Positions 1 through 8,904 are shown, counted from the first letter of the stretch. The stretch is DNA of 42,796 nt from Blastococcus xanthinilyticus (GCF_008124835.1 NZ_VNHW01000021.1:1-42796), one strand, 5' to 3'. Notes: generated from the letters alone by a model not told the origin. Program-made: numbers and translations.

Positions 1-119
1 GAGGGGCCGACCAGCACGAGGAACTCGCCGTCGGCGATCTCCAGATCGAGCCCGTCGACCGACGGGCGGTCCGCCCCCGGGTAGACGAGCGTCGCCTGCT
101 CGTAGGTGACCGTTGCCAT
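1..119 (-). CDS. Sugar ABC transporter ATP-binding protein (MsmK/UgpC type), N-terminal part
   Basis: Only the first ~39 residues are present; the gene runs off the left edge. They read MATVTYEQATLVYPGADRPS, followed by a D-L-E-I-x-D-G-E-F-L-V-L-V-G-P stretch. This is the first beta-strands of an ABC nucleotide-binding domain, stopping just before the Walker A loop. MsmK/UgpC/MalK-type ATPases power CUT1 sugar importers and are often encoded apart from the permeases. The ATG is preceded by AGAGGAGC at good spacing. The gene follows the GH51 gene by 90 bp in the same direction, so it is probably the last gene of the glycosidase operon. The permease operon starting at 6578 has no ATPase of its own, so this is the natural partner (inference). 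Confidence 0.85.
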   Translation of the reverse strand, partial: MATVTYEQATLVYPGADRPSVDGLDLEIADGEFLVLVGP

Positions 120-209
120 GGTGTGCTCCTCTGTTCCACCGGCCTCGTCGCCGGGTCTGGGGCTGTCCGGCTGGGGCGGGGACGCCGCGCCGGTAGGGGG
201 ATTCCGCGG

Positions 210-1712
210 TCAGGAGAGGGAGACGGCCGTCCAGGAGACCGGCGGCAGGACGACGCGCAGCGCGCCGCCTTCCACCGCGGCCCGGCCGTCGGGCCGCAGC
301 CCGACCCGCTCCGGCCGGTCGGCGGTGTTGGCCGCGTGCGGGTCGGGGTCGGAGAGCGTCAGCGCCTCCTCGACCGTGCGCGCGCCGAGCGCCGCGAGGT
401 CGACGGAGACCTCGACCTCGTCGGTCGGCGAGCGGTTCACCAGGAACAGCGCGACCCGGCCGGCGTCGGCAGTGGCGGCGGCGTCGACGACGGGTACCTC
501 GCCGTACTGCGCCGTGTCGTACCGGGGGCCGTCGACGCCGACCTGGAGGGCGACGCCACGCGCCAGGCGCGAGGTGACCGCGAACGGGAAGAACGTCGAC
601 CGGCGCCACGCCGGCCCGTCCGGCTCGGCGCCGATCGGGGCGATCACGTTGACCAGCTGGGCGATCGAGGCGCTCGTCACCCGGTCCGCGTGGCGGAGCA
701 GCGACATCAGCAGGCTGCCGACGACGACGCCGTCCACGACCGTGTAGGCGTCCTCGCTGAGGGGTGGGGCCACCGGCCAGTCGTCCATCCGCTTCGCGAG
801 GTCCCCCTGCACCCGGGACAGGTACCAGACGTTCCACTCGTCGAAGGAGATCTGCATCGTCTTCCCGCTCCGGCGCACCGCCTGCACGTGGTCGGCGGTG
901 GCGACGACGGTCTCGATGAACCGGTCCATGTCCGTCGCCGAGGCGAGGAAGGAACCGAGGTCGCCGTCCTTCTCCTCGTAGTACGCGTGGCAGGAGATGA
1001 AGTCGACGTCGTCGTAGGCGTGGGTGAGGACGGTGCGCTCCCAGTCCCCGAAGGTCGGCATCCCCGCACCGGACGAGCCGCAGGCGACGAGCTCGAGCCC
1101 GGGATCGAGCTGGCGCATGGCCTTGGCGGTGCGGGCGGCGAGCTTGCCGTAGTCCTCCGCGGAGCGCTGGCCCAGCTGCCACGGGCCGTCCATCTCGTTC
1201 CCGAGGCACCACATCCGCACGTCGAACGGCTCGCGGCGCCCGTTGCGGATCCGCTGCTCCGCGAGCGTCGTGCCCGAGGGCAGGTTGGCGTACTCGAGCA
1301 GGTCCAGCGCCTCCAGCGTGCCGCGCGTGCCGAGGTTGACCGCGAGCATGAGCTCCGCACCCACCTGGTCGAGCCACGAGGCGAACTCGTGCAGCCCCAC
1401 CTCGTTGGTCTCCGTGCTGTGCCACGCGAGGTTGAGCCGCACGGGGCGGGACTCCCGCGGCCCGACGCCGTCCTCCCAGCGGAACCCGGAGACGAAGTTC
1501 CCGCCCGGGTACCGGACCGTCGTCACGCCCAGCTCCGCGACCAGCTCGAGCACGTCCCGGCGGAAGCCCTCCTCGTCCGCGGTCGGGTGCCCCGGCTCGT
1601 AGATGCCGCCGTACACCCCGCGCCCCATGTGCTCGACGAAGGCGCCGAAGAGCCGCCGGGACACCGGACCGACGGTCCGCGCCGGGTCGACGGTGAGGCG
1701 TGCGCGCAGCAT
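210..1712 (-). CDS. GH51 alpha-L-arabinofuranosidase (cytoplasmic)
   Basis: This 500-residue enzyme should release arabinose side chains from arabinoxylan-derived oligosaccharides. The N-terminal LFGAFVEHMGRGVYGGIYEP block and RYPGGNFVSGFRWEDGVGP are GH51 signatures. The acid/base Glu is E173 in CLGNEMDGPW and the nucleophile is E292 in SFDEWNVWY. A C-terminal beta-sandwich follows the barrel. No signal peptide is visible, so it acts on imported substrate. I chose the ATG at 1712 because it overlaps the stop of the esterase gene as ATGA and leaves a normal GH51 N-terminus; an upstream in-frame start would add 16 Arg/Ala-rich residues inside the upstream gene. It is the fourth gene of the leftward xylan operon. 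Confidence 0.95.
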   Translation of the reverse strand: MLRARLTVDPARTVGPVSRRLFGAFVEHMGRGVYGGIYEPGHPTADEEGFRRDVLELVAELGVTTVRYPGGNFVSGFRWEDGVGPRESRPVRLNLAWHSTETNEVGLHEFASWLDQVGAELMLAVNLGTRGTLEALDLLEYANLPSGTTLAEQRIRNGRREPFDVRMWCLGNEMDGPWQLGQRSAEDYGKLAARTAKAMRQLDPGLELVACGSSGAGMPTFGDWERTVLTHAYDDVDFISCHAYYEEKDGDLGSFLASATDMDRFIETVVATADHVQAVRRSGKTMQISFDEWNVWYLSRVQGDLAKRMDDWPVAPPLSEDAYTVVDGVVVGSLLMSLLRHADRVTSASIAQLVNVIAPIGAEPDGPAWRRSTFFPFAVTSRLARGVALQVGVDGPRYDTAQYGEVPVVDAAATADAGRVALFLVNRSPTDEVEVSVDLAALGARTVEEALTLSDPDPHAANTADRPERVGLRPDGRAAVEGGALRVVLPPVSWTAVSLS

Positions 1713-2710
1713 CAGCCGGCCGCCGGTCGCGCGGGCCGCCCGAACCGGTCGCGCAGCCACGTCAGTTGCGCGCGCCGCTGGTGGGCCTCCCCGCCCTCGT
1801 GGTCGTTGAACGGGTAGACGGTGATGTCCTTCGGGCCGCCGTAGGCGTGGTACGCCGCGAAGACCGTCGACGGCGGGCAGATCTGGTCCATGAGGGCGAC
1901 GGAGAACAGCGCGGGGGCCGACGACCGGCGGCAGAGGACCGCGGCGTCGAAGTAGCTCAACGTCGCGAACACCTGGTCCACGCGGTCCCGGTGCGCCTTG
2001 AGGTACCGCACGATCTCGCCGTACGGGTCACCGGGGGCGATGCGGGTGGCGCGCGGGAAGTCGCAGAGGAACGGCACGTCGGGCATGACCGCCCGCACGC
2101 CCGGAGCGAGCGCCGAGACCGCGAGCGCGAGCCCGCCGCCCTGGCTGACCCCGGTCACCGCCACGCGGTCGCGGTCGACCGCGGGGTGCGCCCGGAGCAC
2201 CTCCAGAGCCCGGACGGCATCGGTGTGCACCCGCCGGTAGTAGTACTCCTGCGGCGACTCCACCCCCCGGGTCAGGAACCCCGGCTGCGCGGCCGCCGAG
2301 CCCACCGGGTCGCCGGTGTCCCCCACGGTCCAGCCGCTGCCCTGCCCGCGGGTGTCCACCACCAGGGAGGCGAACCCAGCCGACGCCCAGAAGACGTGCT
2401 CATGCGGCAGGCCGCGCCCGCCGTTGTAGCCCTGGTACTGGACCACCGCGGGCAGCGGCTCCTCCCCGCGCAGCGCGCGGGCGGGCAGGTGCAGCCAGGC
2501 CCGCACCTCGTGCCCGCCAAACCCGGCGAAGGCGACGTCGAAGGTCTCGACCGTCACCAGCCCGGAGTCGACCGGCGTCCAGGAGGCGTCCAGCGGCCAC
2601 TGCCCCGCCTCCTCAAGCGTGGCGTCCCAGAACTCCTGGAGGTCCGCCGGTGCCGGCAGCCGCGGGGCGTAGCGCCGCAGGTCCTCCAGGGGCAGGTCGG
2701 TCTGCGGCAT
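1712..2710 (-). CDS. CE7 acetylxylan esterase / cephalosporin-C deacetylase family
   Basis: A 332-residue alpha/beta-hydrolase of carbohydrate esterase family 7, expected to remove O-acetyl groups from xylo-oligosaccharides. Family marks are visible in order: QYQGYNGGRG, the DTRGQG block near residue 120, the nucleophile S189 in GVSQGGG, the acid D275 in MDQICPPST and the His in NDHEGGE (about residue 304). The length matches CE7. There is no signal peptide, as is usual for the family, so deacetylation happens in the cytoplasm. Start and stop overlap both neighbours by ATGA (GH3 upstream, GH51 downstream), which indicates translational coupling within one mRNA. Confidence 0.95.
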   Translation of the reverse strand: MPQTDLPLEDLRRYAPRLPAPADLQEFWDATLEEAGQWPLDASWTPVDSGLVTVETFDVAFAGFGGHEVRAWLHLPARALRGEEPLPAVVQYQGYNGGRGLPHEHVFWASAGFASLVVDTRGQGSGWTVGDTGDPVGSAAAQPGFLTRGVESPQEYYYRRVHTDAVRALEVLRAHPAVDRDRVAVTGVSQGGGLALAVSALAPGVRAVMPDVPFLCDFPRATRIAPGDPYGEIVRYLKAHRDRVDQVFATLSYFDAAVLCRRSSAPALFSVALMDQICPPSTVFAAYHAYGGPKDITVYPFNDHEGGEAHQRRAQLTWLRDRFGRPARPAAG

Positions 2711-5070
2711 CAGGTCCCGCTCTGCCCGATGGCGCTGCCGCGCTGCTCGACGACGCTCTCCGGGTGCAGCCGCCGGTCGAAGCCGACCGTGCGGCGGTCG
2801 CCGGAGAGGGTCAGCCGGAGCACCTCGCGCACGTCGCCGCTGGAGGCGCCCACCCGGAGCTCGACCGCCCCCGGCTCGACGATGCGCGCGCCGGCCCGCC
2901 CGGTGAACGACGTGAGGTCGGCGTGCAGGGCGAACCGCACGGTGACGGCGGAGCCGGGCGCGAGGTCGACCCGCCGGGCGGCGAGGAGCGCCTGCACCGG
3001 CCGCACGACCTCCGCCGCGGGGTCGTGGAGGTACACCTGCACGACCTCGGTGACCTCGCGGTCGGTCTCGTTGCGGAGCTCCACCGACAGCTCGCTGGTC
3101 CCGTCGGTCGACCACTCGGAGCCGGTCAGCCCCCGGACCGGCCCCCAGGTCGCGGCGCCGTAGCCCAGCCCGTGGCCGAACGGGAACAGCGGCGTCGGGT
3201 CCACCGTGCTGACGTCGGTCTTCCGCCCCAGGGGCGAGGCGAGGTAGGTGGCCGGCTGGCTGCTCCCCGCCCGCGGGAAGCTCACCGGCAGCCGGCCCGA
3301 CGGCGCCACGCGACCACCGAGGACGTCGGCGATCGCCGGGCCGCCCTCCTCGCCGGGGAAGAAGCCGCAGAGCACGGCGGCGAGCCGGTCGACCTGGCGG
3401 GACAGCTCGTACGGGCGGCCGGAGAGGAGCACGAGCACGACCGGCTTCCCCGTCGCGAGCAGCGCCTCGAGCAGCTCCTCCTGGCGGCCGGGGAGCCGCA
3501 GGTCCACCGCGTCGCAGCCCTCGCCGGAGGTGCCGTTGCCGAAGAGGCCGGCCTGGTCGCCGAGCACGGCGACGCAGACGTCGGCCTCGGCGGCGGCACG
3601 GGCGGCCGCCGCGATCCCGGCGTCGTCCCCGCCCACGACCGGGCAGCCCTCCGCGACGACGACGTCGTAGGCCTCCGGCGCGGTCCGCAGGGCGTCGGCG
3701 AGCGTCGGGATGTCGACGCCCACGGCCACCTCCGGGTGGTGCACGCCGACGTGCATCGGGAAGGAGTAGCAGCCGAGCATCGCCTGGGCGGTGTCGGCGC
3801 GGGGGCCCACCACCGCGAGGCGCATCCCGGGCCGCAGGGGCAGCGTGCCGTCGTTGGTGAGCAGCACGACCGAGCGGCGGGCGAGCTCCCCGGCGACGGC
3901 CCGGGACTCCTCGGAGTCCAGCTCCACCTCCCCGCCCAGGACCGCCGGCGAGTCCGGCGACCAGTCGGCGTCGAGCAGGCCCAGCTCGCACTTCTGCAGC
4001 AGCACCCGCCGCAGCGCCCGGTCCACCAGCGCCTCGTCCACGGCGCCGTCGCGCACCGCCGTCACCAGGGGCTCGCCGTAGCAGGCCACGGTGGGCAGCT
4101 CCACGTCGATGCCGGCCTCGAGCGCCCGCGCGGCGGCCTCCGCGGGCGAGCCGGCGACGCCGTGCAGGGTCTGGAGGAAGGCGACCGAGAAGTAGTCGGC
4201 GACGACGGTGCCGGTGAAGCCGTACGTCTCGCGGAGCAGCGTCGTCAGCAACGCCGGGTCGGCCGCCGCGGGCACCCCGTCGATGTCGGTGTAGGAGTTC
4301 ATCACCGACCGCGCACCCGCCCGCAGCGCCATCTCGAACGGCGGGAGGAAGACGTCGGCGATCTCCCGGGGTCCGGCGGAGACCGGCGCGAGGTTCCGCC
4401 CCGCCCGCGAGGCGGAGTAGCCGACGAAGTGCTTGAGGGTGGCCACGATCCCGCTGGACTCCAGGCCGCGGACGTAGGCGCTGCCGATCGTGCCCACCAG
4501 GTGCGGGTCCTCGCCCATGGTCTCCTCGACCCGGCCCCAGCGCATGTCCCGGGCGACGTCGAGCACCGGGGCGAGCCCCTGGTGGACACCGAGCCGGCGC
4601 ATGTTCTCCCCGATCAGGGCGCCCATGCGCTGCACGAGCTCGGGATCGAAGCTCGCCGCCCAGCACAGCGGCGAGGGGAAGGCGGTCGCCGTCCAGGCCG
4701 CCAGCCCGGTGAGGCACTCCTCGTGCACCAGGGCCGGGATGCCGAAGCGGCCGGCCGCCATGATCTGCCGCTGGCTCTCCGCGAGGCCCTTGGCGCCCAG
4801 CAGCGGGTCGACCGGTGCCGTCCCGAACGGCCTGGTCAGCTGCCCCAGCCCGCTGCGGACCAGCTCGTCCCAGTCGACCGGCGCGGCCGCCATCTCGTGC
4901 TGGTGGGGGGCGACCTCGCCCTCGGTCGCGTCGATACCCACCCACACGCCGTAGAGCTGGGCGACCTTCTCCTCCAGCGTCATGCGGGAGACGAGGTCGG
5001 TGACCCGGTCCTCGGCGGAGAGGTCCGGGTCGCGCCAGAGTGCGGAGCCGGTGTCGACGTTCATGACCAT
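2710..5070 (-). CDS. GH3 beta-xylosidase/beta-glucosidase
   Basis: A 786-residue three-domain GH3 glycosidase: a TIM barrel (about 10-340), an alpha/beta sandwich (about 380-600) and a C-terminal fibronectin-III-like domain (about 670-770). The nucleophile is D292 in TVVADYFSV. The substrate-binding KH is at 213-214 (ATLKHFVGYS), and the VHEECLTG and MRWGRVEET blocks are present. These resemble cytoplasmic BxlB-type beta-xylosidases of actinomycetes more than cellobiases, and neighbouring GH10, CE7 and GH51 genes support xylobiose or xylo-oligosaccharides as substrate (inference). There is no signal peptide. Either of two ATGs (5070 or 5064) could start it; no strong ribosome-binding site decides. 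It lies 127 bp after the GH10 gene. Confidence 0.93.
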   Translation of the reverse strand: MVMNVDTGSALWRDPDLSAEDRVTDLVSRMTLEEKVAQLYGVWVGIDATEGEVAPHQHEMAAAPVDWDELVRSGLGQLTRPFGTAPVDPLLGAKGLAESQRQIMAAGRFGIPALVHEECLTGLAAWTATAFPSPLCWAASFDPELVQRMGALIGENMRRLGVHQGLAPVLDVARDMRWGRVEETMGEDPHLVGTIGSAYVRGLESSGIVATLKHFVGYSASRAGRNLAPVSAGPREIADVFLPPFEMALRAGARSVMNSYTDIDGVPAAADPALLTTLLRETYGFTGTVVADYFSVAFLQTLHGVAGSPAEAAARALEAGIDVELPTVACYGEPLVTAVRDGAVDEALVDRALRRVLLQKCELGLLDADWSPDSPAVLGGEVELDSEESRAVAGELARRSVVLLTNDGTLPLRPGMRLAVVGPRADTAQAMLGCYSFPMHVGVHHPEVAVGVDIPTLADALRTAPEAYDVVVAEGCPVVGGDDAGIAAAARAAAEADVCVAVLGDQAGLFGNGTSGEGCDAVDLRLPGRQEELLEALLATGKPVVLVLLSGRPYELSRQVDRLAAVLCGFFPGEEGGPAIADVLGGRVAPSGRLPVSFPRAGSSQPATYLASPLGRKTDVSTVDPTPLFPFGHGLGYGAATWGPVRGLTGSEWSTDGTSELSVELRNETDREVTEVVQVYLHDPAAEVVRPVQALLAARRVDLAPGSAVTVRFALHADLTSFTGRAGARIVEPGAVELRVGASSGDVREVLRLTLSGDRRTVGFDRRLHPESVVEQRGSAIGQSGT

Positions 5071-5108
5071 GCCTGCGGAAGTCCGTCCTGTGTCGTCGTT
5101 CGGGAGAG

Positions 5109-5129
5109 CGGCGGTCCGGGGAGCCGCCG
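5109..5129. terminator. Hairpin in the GH10-GH3 gap
   Basis: CGGCGG and CCGCCG arms, 6 bp each, enclose a 9-nt loop in the 127-bp gap between the two glycosidase genes. There is no T-run. It could weaken read-through from GH10 into GH3 or stabilise mRNA ends; it is too small to call a true terminator. Confidence 0.25.
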
Positions 5130-5197
5130 GTGTCTGGGAAGGGCCGCGGCCGGTGCTGCGCCGGCAGCATCCTGCTCCGCCCGGGGTGGTGCGCCGG

Positions 5198-6469
5198 TCA
5201 GGCGAGGATGACCTCCGGCGTCGGCGCGTCGGGTCGCAGCCGCCAGGAGGCCATGCCGTCCCCCGCCGTCACCGTGTAGTCGCCGGCCCAGCCGCGCACG
5301 GCGACGCGGCCGTCGGCATCGGTCGGCAGCCGGGTCGGCGCCAGCCACCACTCGTCCTTGACCAGGCCGCGCAGGGCGTCGTAGGCGGGCTTGGGGCTGC
5401 CGTCGGCGCGCACCAGGCCCGCGGGGGCGCCCAGCCAGGCGCCCCGGTCGGTGATCCCCCAGTAGGTCACCGCCTGGACGGCGGGGTGGGCCAGCAGCGT
5501 CCGGTAGTGGCGCACGATGTCATCTGCCTGCCGCTCCTCGCCTTCGGGCGTGGAGGGCCACGCGTCGACCTGGTGGTCGTTGAGGTCCACGATCTCCGGC
5601 GGCATCAGGTCCCCGGAGACCAGGGTGGTCTCGGTCCAGTGCAGCGGGAGCCCGTAGCGGGCGAACCGGTCGAGGACCTCCTGCGTCCGCTCCTCCCCCC
5701 AGTAGCCCTGGTGCATGTGGCTCTGCAGGCCGATCGCGTCCACCTGCACCCCGGCCTCGAGGACCCCCTCGATCAGGCACTCGTAGGCCGTGGACAGGTT
5801 GAAGTCGTTGAGGACCAGCGTCGTGCCGGGGTTCGCCCGGCGCGCCTCCTCGAAGGCCAGCCGGATGGTGGGGAGCCGGCCGATGCGGCGGCACAGCCTG
5901 ATGATGGCGTTCGGCCGTTCCTCGTTCGCGAAGACCGGCATGATGACGACCTCGTTAATCGCGTCCCAGACGTCGACCAGCCCCGTGAACGAGGTGACCT
6001 CCCGCCGGACGCGCCACCGCACGATCTCCTCGACCTCGGCGTCGGAGTAGCCCGTGAGCCAGTCCGGGGCGAGGGTGTGCCAGACCAGCGGATGGCCCTT
6101 CACCGTCACGCCGCGGTCGCGGAACCAGGCCGCCGCGGCCTGCAGCCGCCGGGTGTCGGGCTCGCCCTCCACCGGCTCGAAGCCCGCCCAGTAGAACGGC
6201 AGGGTGGCGGTGTTGAACACGTCCAGCCACAGGTCCACGAGCTGCCCGGCCGCCTCCCGGCCGGCGCCGCCGAACACGTCCGCCGGGGCCTCCGCCCGCT
6301 CCTCGCCGGCCAGCCCCACGAAGTCGAAGCCGATGTTCCCGAAGGCGAAGTCGTGCCGGACCTGCTCGACCAGCACCTCGGTGTCGGCGCACGGCGAACC
6401 GTCCGCGCGCCGCACGGTGAGCGTGGCATCGGAGCACCGGACCGCCTCGACGGCGGCTGCTGGGGTCAT
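5198..6469 (-). CDS. GH10 endo-1,4-beta-xylanase, no signal peptide
   Basis: A 423-residue GH10 xylanase that cleaves the xylan backbone. After an ~35-residue beta-rich start, the barrel contains KGHPLVWHTLAPDW, the acid/base E173 in VWDAINEV, LNDFNL, QSHMHQGYW and the nucleophile E280 in LPLHWTETT. The HPLVWH, WDxxNE and TE motifs are diagnostic. A short C-terminal extension (about 385-423) follows the barrel. No signal peptide or membrane anchor is present, unlike most secreted xylanases, so it is probably an intracellular enzyme that trims imported xylo-oligosaccharides. It is the first gene of the leftward operon. The ATG lies only 7 bp from the operator palindrome and has no ribosome-binding site, so a leaderless mRNA is likely. 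Confidence 0.95.
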   Translation of the reverse strand: MTPAAAVEAVRCSDATLTVRRADGSPCADTEVLVEQVRHDFAFGNIGFDFVGLAGEERAEAPADVFGGAGREAAGQLVDLWLDVFNTATLPFYWAGFEPVEGEPDTRRLQAAAAWFRDRGVTVKGHPLVWHTLAPDWLTGYSDAEVEEIVRWRVRREVTSFTGLVDVWDAINEVVIMPVFANEERPNAIIRLCRRIGRLPTIRLAFEEARRANPGTTLVLNDFNLSTAYECLIEGVLEAGVQVDAIGLQSHMHQGYWGEERTQEVLDRFARYGLPLHWTETTLVSGDLMPPEIVDLNDHQVDAWPSTPEGEERQADDIVRHYRTLLAHPAVQAVTYWGITDRGAWLGAPAGLVRADGSPKPAYDALRGLVKDEWWLAPTRLPTDADGRVAVRGWAGDYTVTAGDGMASWRLRPDAPTPEVILA

Positions 6470-6476
6470 GGCGCGA

Positions 6477-6496
6477 AATCGTTATCGACAACGATT
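6477..6496. promoter_or_regulatory. LacI-family operator in the divergent xylan promoter
   Basis: The 20-bp palindrome AATCGTTATCGACAACGATT matches in 9 of 10 half-site positions and has the central CG step typical of LacI-family operators. It lies between the GH10 gene (leftward) and the sugar-binding-protein gene (rightward). Its right end overlaps a consensus -35 (TTGACA, 6495-6500) for the rightward gene. Its left part contains GATAAC on the minus strand, placed as a -10 for a leaderless GH10 transcript. Binding here would block both promoters. The LacI protein at 9936 is the obvious candidate (inference). Confidence 0.8.
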
Positions 6497-6500
6497 GACA
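6495..6500 (+). promoter_or_regulatory. -35 box of the sugar transporter operon
   Basis: A perfect TTGACA lies 78 bp upstream of the binding-protein start and overlaps the operator by 2 bp. No TANNNT -10 stands at the ideal distance (17 bp on is CACGTT), so the promoter is either weak or uses another element. A second small inverted repeat, GGAAC-GT-GTTCC at 6527-6538, follows. Confidence 0.4.
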
Positions 6501-6577
6501 GCGCAAGCCCTGGCTGTCACGTTCTCGGAACGTGTTCCACGCCACGACGGCGTGCGGAGGAACGAAGGGGTTCAGAC

Positions 6578-7879
6578 ATGCGGCGTTCGGGGCGAGCAGC
6601 TCTCTCGGTGCTGTGCAGCAGCGCGGTCCTGCTGACGGCCACTGCCTGCGGTGGCAGTGAGGACACCAGCGCTTCCGGAGGAGGAGGCGACGACAACACC
6701 ATCACCTGGTGGCACAACTCGAACAACGAGCCCGGACGCGGCTACTACGAGCAGGTGGCGGCGGACTTCGAGGACGCCAACCCCGGCGTCGAGGTCGAGG
6801 TCGTGGCCATGGCCCACGAGGACATGGTCGACCGGCTGGCGGCCGCCTTCCAGAGCGGCGACGTGCCGGACGTCTACATGGAGCGCGGCGGTGGCGAGCT
6901 CGCCGACCACGTGGAGGCCGGCCTGGTCCGCGACCTCACCCAGGAGGCGGACGAGACGATCGAGAAGCTCGGCGGCAGCGTCTCCGGGTGGCAGGTGGAC
7001 GGCCAGACGTACGCGCTGCCGTTCTCCCTCGGCGTCGTGGGCTTCTGGTACAACACCGCGCTCTTCGAGCAGGCCGGCATCACCGAGCCGCCGGCCACGA
7101 TGGAGGAGCTCTACACCGCCATCGACAAGCTGAAGGCCGCGGGCATCGTCCCCATCTCGGTCGGCGCGGGCGACAAGTGGCCGGCCGCCCACTACTGGTA
7201 CTACACGGCGCTGCGGGCGTGCGGCCAGGACGTCCTGGAGGACGCGGTCACCAGCCTCGACTTCACCGACGAGTGCTTCGTGCAGGCCGGGGAGACTCTC
7301 GAGGAGCTGCTGGCGACCGAGCCCTTCAACCCGGGCTTCCTCACCACGCCGGCGCAGGAGGGGGCCAGCTCGGCCTCGGGCCTGCTGGCCACCGACCAGG
7401 TCGCGATGGAGCTGGCCGGACACTGGGAGCCCGGCGTGATGCAGGGCCTCACCGATGACGGCGCGGGCCTGGGCGAGAACACCGGCTGGTTCGCCTTCCC
7501 CGAGATCGAGGGTGGCGAGGGCGACCCCGAGGCCCAGCTCGGCGGTGGCGACGCGTGGGCCGTCTCGACCGACGCGCCCGACGCATCGGTCGACCTGGTC
7601 AACTACCTGCTCTCCGACGAGGTGCAGACCGGGTTCGCGGAGAACGACATGGGGCTGCCGACCAACCCGGCCGCCACGGACGCCGTCTCCGACCCGGCGC
7701 TGGCCCAGCTGCTCGAGGTCCGCGACGCGGCGCCGTACATCCAGCTCTACTTCGACACCGCGTTCGGCGCGTCGATCGGTGGGGCGATGAACGACGCTAT
7801 CGCCCTCATGTTCGCCGACCAGGCGACGGCGCAGGACGTCGTGGACGCGACCGTGCAGGCCGCCGACATGGAGAAGTGA
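6578..7879 (+). CDS. Extracellular sugar-binding lipoprotein of a CUT1 ABC importer
   Basis: A 433-residue solute-binding protein. The N-terminus is a lipoprotein signal: basic MRRSGR, a hydrophobic core, then LLTATAC with the predicted lipidated Cys at 24. A Gly/Ser linker follows, then the family-1 binding-protein fold starting ITWWHNSN. The central stretch FSLGVVGFWYNTALFEQAGI is typical of sugar-binding proteins. Two Cys (RACGQD and TDECF) could form a disulfide. It should deliver xylo- or arabinoxylo-oligosaccharides to the two permeases that follow directly. The ATG has AAGGGG 7 nt upstream. It is the first gene of the rightward operon controlled by the operator at 6477. Confidence 0.95.
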   Translation: MRRSGRAALSVLCSSAVLLTATACGGSEDTSASGGGGDDNTITWWHNSNNEPGRGYYEQVAADFEDANPGVEVEVVAMAHEDMVDRLAAAFQSGDVPDVYMERGGGELADHVEAGLVRDLTQEADETIEKLGGSVSGWQVDGQTYALPFSLGVVGFWYNTALFEQAGITEPPATMEELYTAIDKLKAAGIVPISVGAGDKWPAAHYWYYTALRACGQDVLEDAVTSLDFTDECFVQAGETLEELLATEPFNPGFLTTPAQEGASSASGLLATDQVAMELAGHWEPGVMQGLTDDGAGLGENTGWFAFPEIEGGEGDPEAQLGGGDAWAVSTDAPDASVDLVNYLLSDEVQTGFAENDMGLPTNPAATDAVSDPALAQLLEVRDAAPYIQLYFDTAFGASIGGAMNDAIALMFADQATAQDVVDATVQAADMEK

Positions 7880-7886
7880 TCCACCG

Positions 7887-8867
7887 ATGACCAGAGTGAC
7901 CGCTGCGCCGGAGGCGACCGACCCCGGCGCAGCGGTCACCCGGGGCGCAGACGCGCGCCGGGTGACCGGACGCGGCCGGAGCGGAAAGCGCCGGCAGCGC
8001 CTCGAGATCGTCCTGTTCGTGACGCCGGCCCTGGCCCTGATGGCGACCTTCGTCGCGTACCCGGTCTACTCCGCGGCCCGGATGTCGTTCTACGACTGGA
8101 AGGGCTTCGGCCCGATGGTCGACTCCGTCGGCCTGCAGAACTACGTGCGCGTCCTGGGCGACGAGGTCTTCACCGACGCGGTCATGCACAACTTCATCAT
8201 CGTGTTCGCCTCGATCGCGGTGCAGCTGCCGCTGGGCCTGGCGCTCGCGCTGCTGCTCAACCGGCGGATCAGGGCGCGCGGGCTGCTCCGGACGATCATC
8301 TTCGTCCCCTACGTGCTGGCCGAGGTGATCGCCGGGGTCGTGTGGTTCCAGCTGCTGCAGCCGCGCACCGGCGTCCTCGAGAAGATGCTGTCGTCGGTGG
8401 GGATCCCGGTTCCCGAGCAGGGGTTCCTCGGCACCCCCGACCTCGCGCTGGCCACCGTCTTCGTCGTCCTCACGTGGAAGTACCTCGGCCTCGCCGTGCT
8501 GCTCTTCCTCGCCGGGCTCCAGGGCGTGCCGGACGAGCTGTACGAGGCCGCCCAGCTCGACGGCGCCTCGTGGTGGCAGGTCCAGCGCCGCATCGCGGTC
8601 CCGCTGATCGCGCCGACCATCCGCGTTTGGATCTTCCTGTCGATGATCGGCTCGCTGCAGCTGTTCGACATGGTCTGGATCCTGACCGGCGGCGGGCCGG
8701 CGAACGCGACCACCACGATGGCCACCTACCTGGTCAGCATGGGTACCCAGCGCAGCAACTTCGGCATCGCGGGCGCCGCGTCGGTCGTGCTGTTCCTCAT
8801 CGGCTTCGCGATGGCGGTGGCCTACCAGGCCCTGGTGCTGCGCCGCGACACGAAGGCGGACGCATGA
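7887..8867 (+). CDS. Sugar ABC transporter permease, MalF/UgpA-like
   Basis: A 326-residue inner-membrane permease. A basic, disordered N-terminus (about 40 residues) precedes six predicted helices, beginning IVLFVTPALALMATFVAYPV. The cytoplasmic EAA loop, which contacts the ATPase, reads YEAAQLDGASWWQVQRRIAV. It starts 7 bp after the binding-protein stop. Its TGA overlaps the ATG of a 13-codon reading frame that leads into the second permease. The substrate class (xylo-oligosaccharides) is inferred from the cluster. Confidence 0.95.
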   Translation: MTRVTAAPEATDPGAAVTRGADARRVTGRGRSGKRRQRLEIVLFVTPALALMATFVAYPVYSAARMSFYDWKGFGPMVDSVGLQNYVRVLGDEVFTDAVMHNFIIVFASIAVQLPLGLALALLLNRRIRARGLLRTIIFVPYVLAEVIAGVVWFQLLQPRTGVLEKMLSSVGIPVPEQGFLGTPDLALATVFVVLTWKYLGLAVLLFLAGLQGVPDELYEAAQLDGASWWQVQRRIAVPLIAPTIRVWIFLSMIGSLQLFDMVWILTGGGPANATTTMATYLVSMGTQRSNFGIAGAASVVLFLIGFAMAVAYQALVLRRDTKADA

Positions 8868-8904
8868 ACCCGGCCGGGCGCACACCGAGAGAGGAACGAC
8901 GCTG

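Noticed and set aside
1700..3163. 487-codon plus-strand frame over the esterase
   Set aside because: Antisense to a clear CE7 esterase with its catalytic triad; no domain or start signals.
3282..3599. Second minus-strand frame inside the GH3 gene
   Set aside because: Arg/Ser/Pro-rich out-of-frame translation without start signals; the GH3 frame is continuous across it.
2650..5211. 853-codon plus-strand frame
   Set aside because: Antisense shadow of the GH3 gene with His/Arg/Val-rich low-complexity sequence and no domain.
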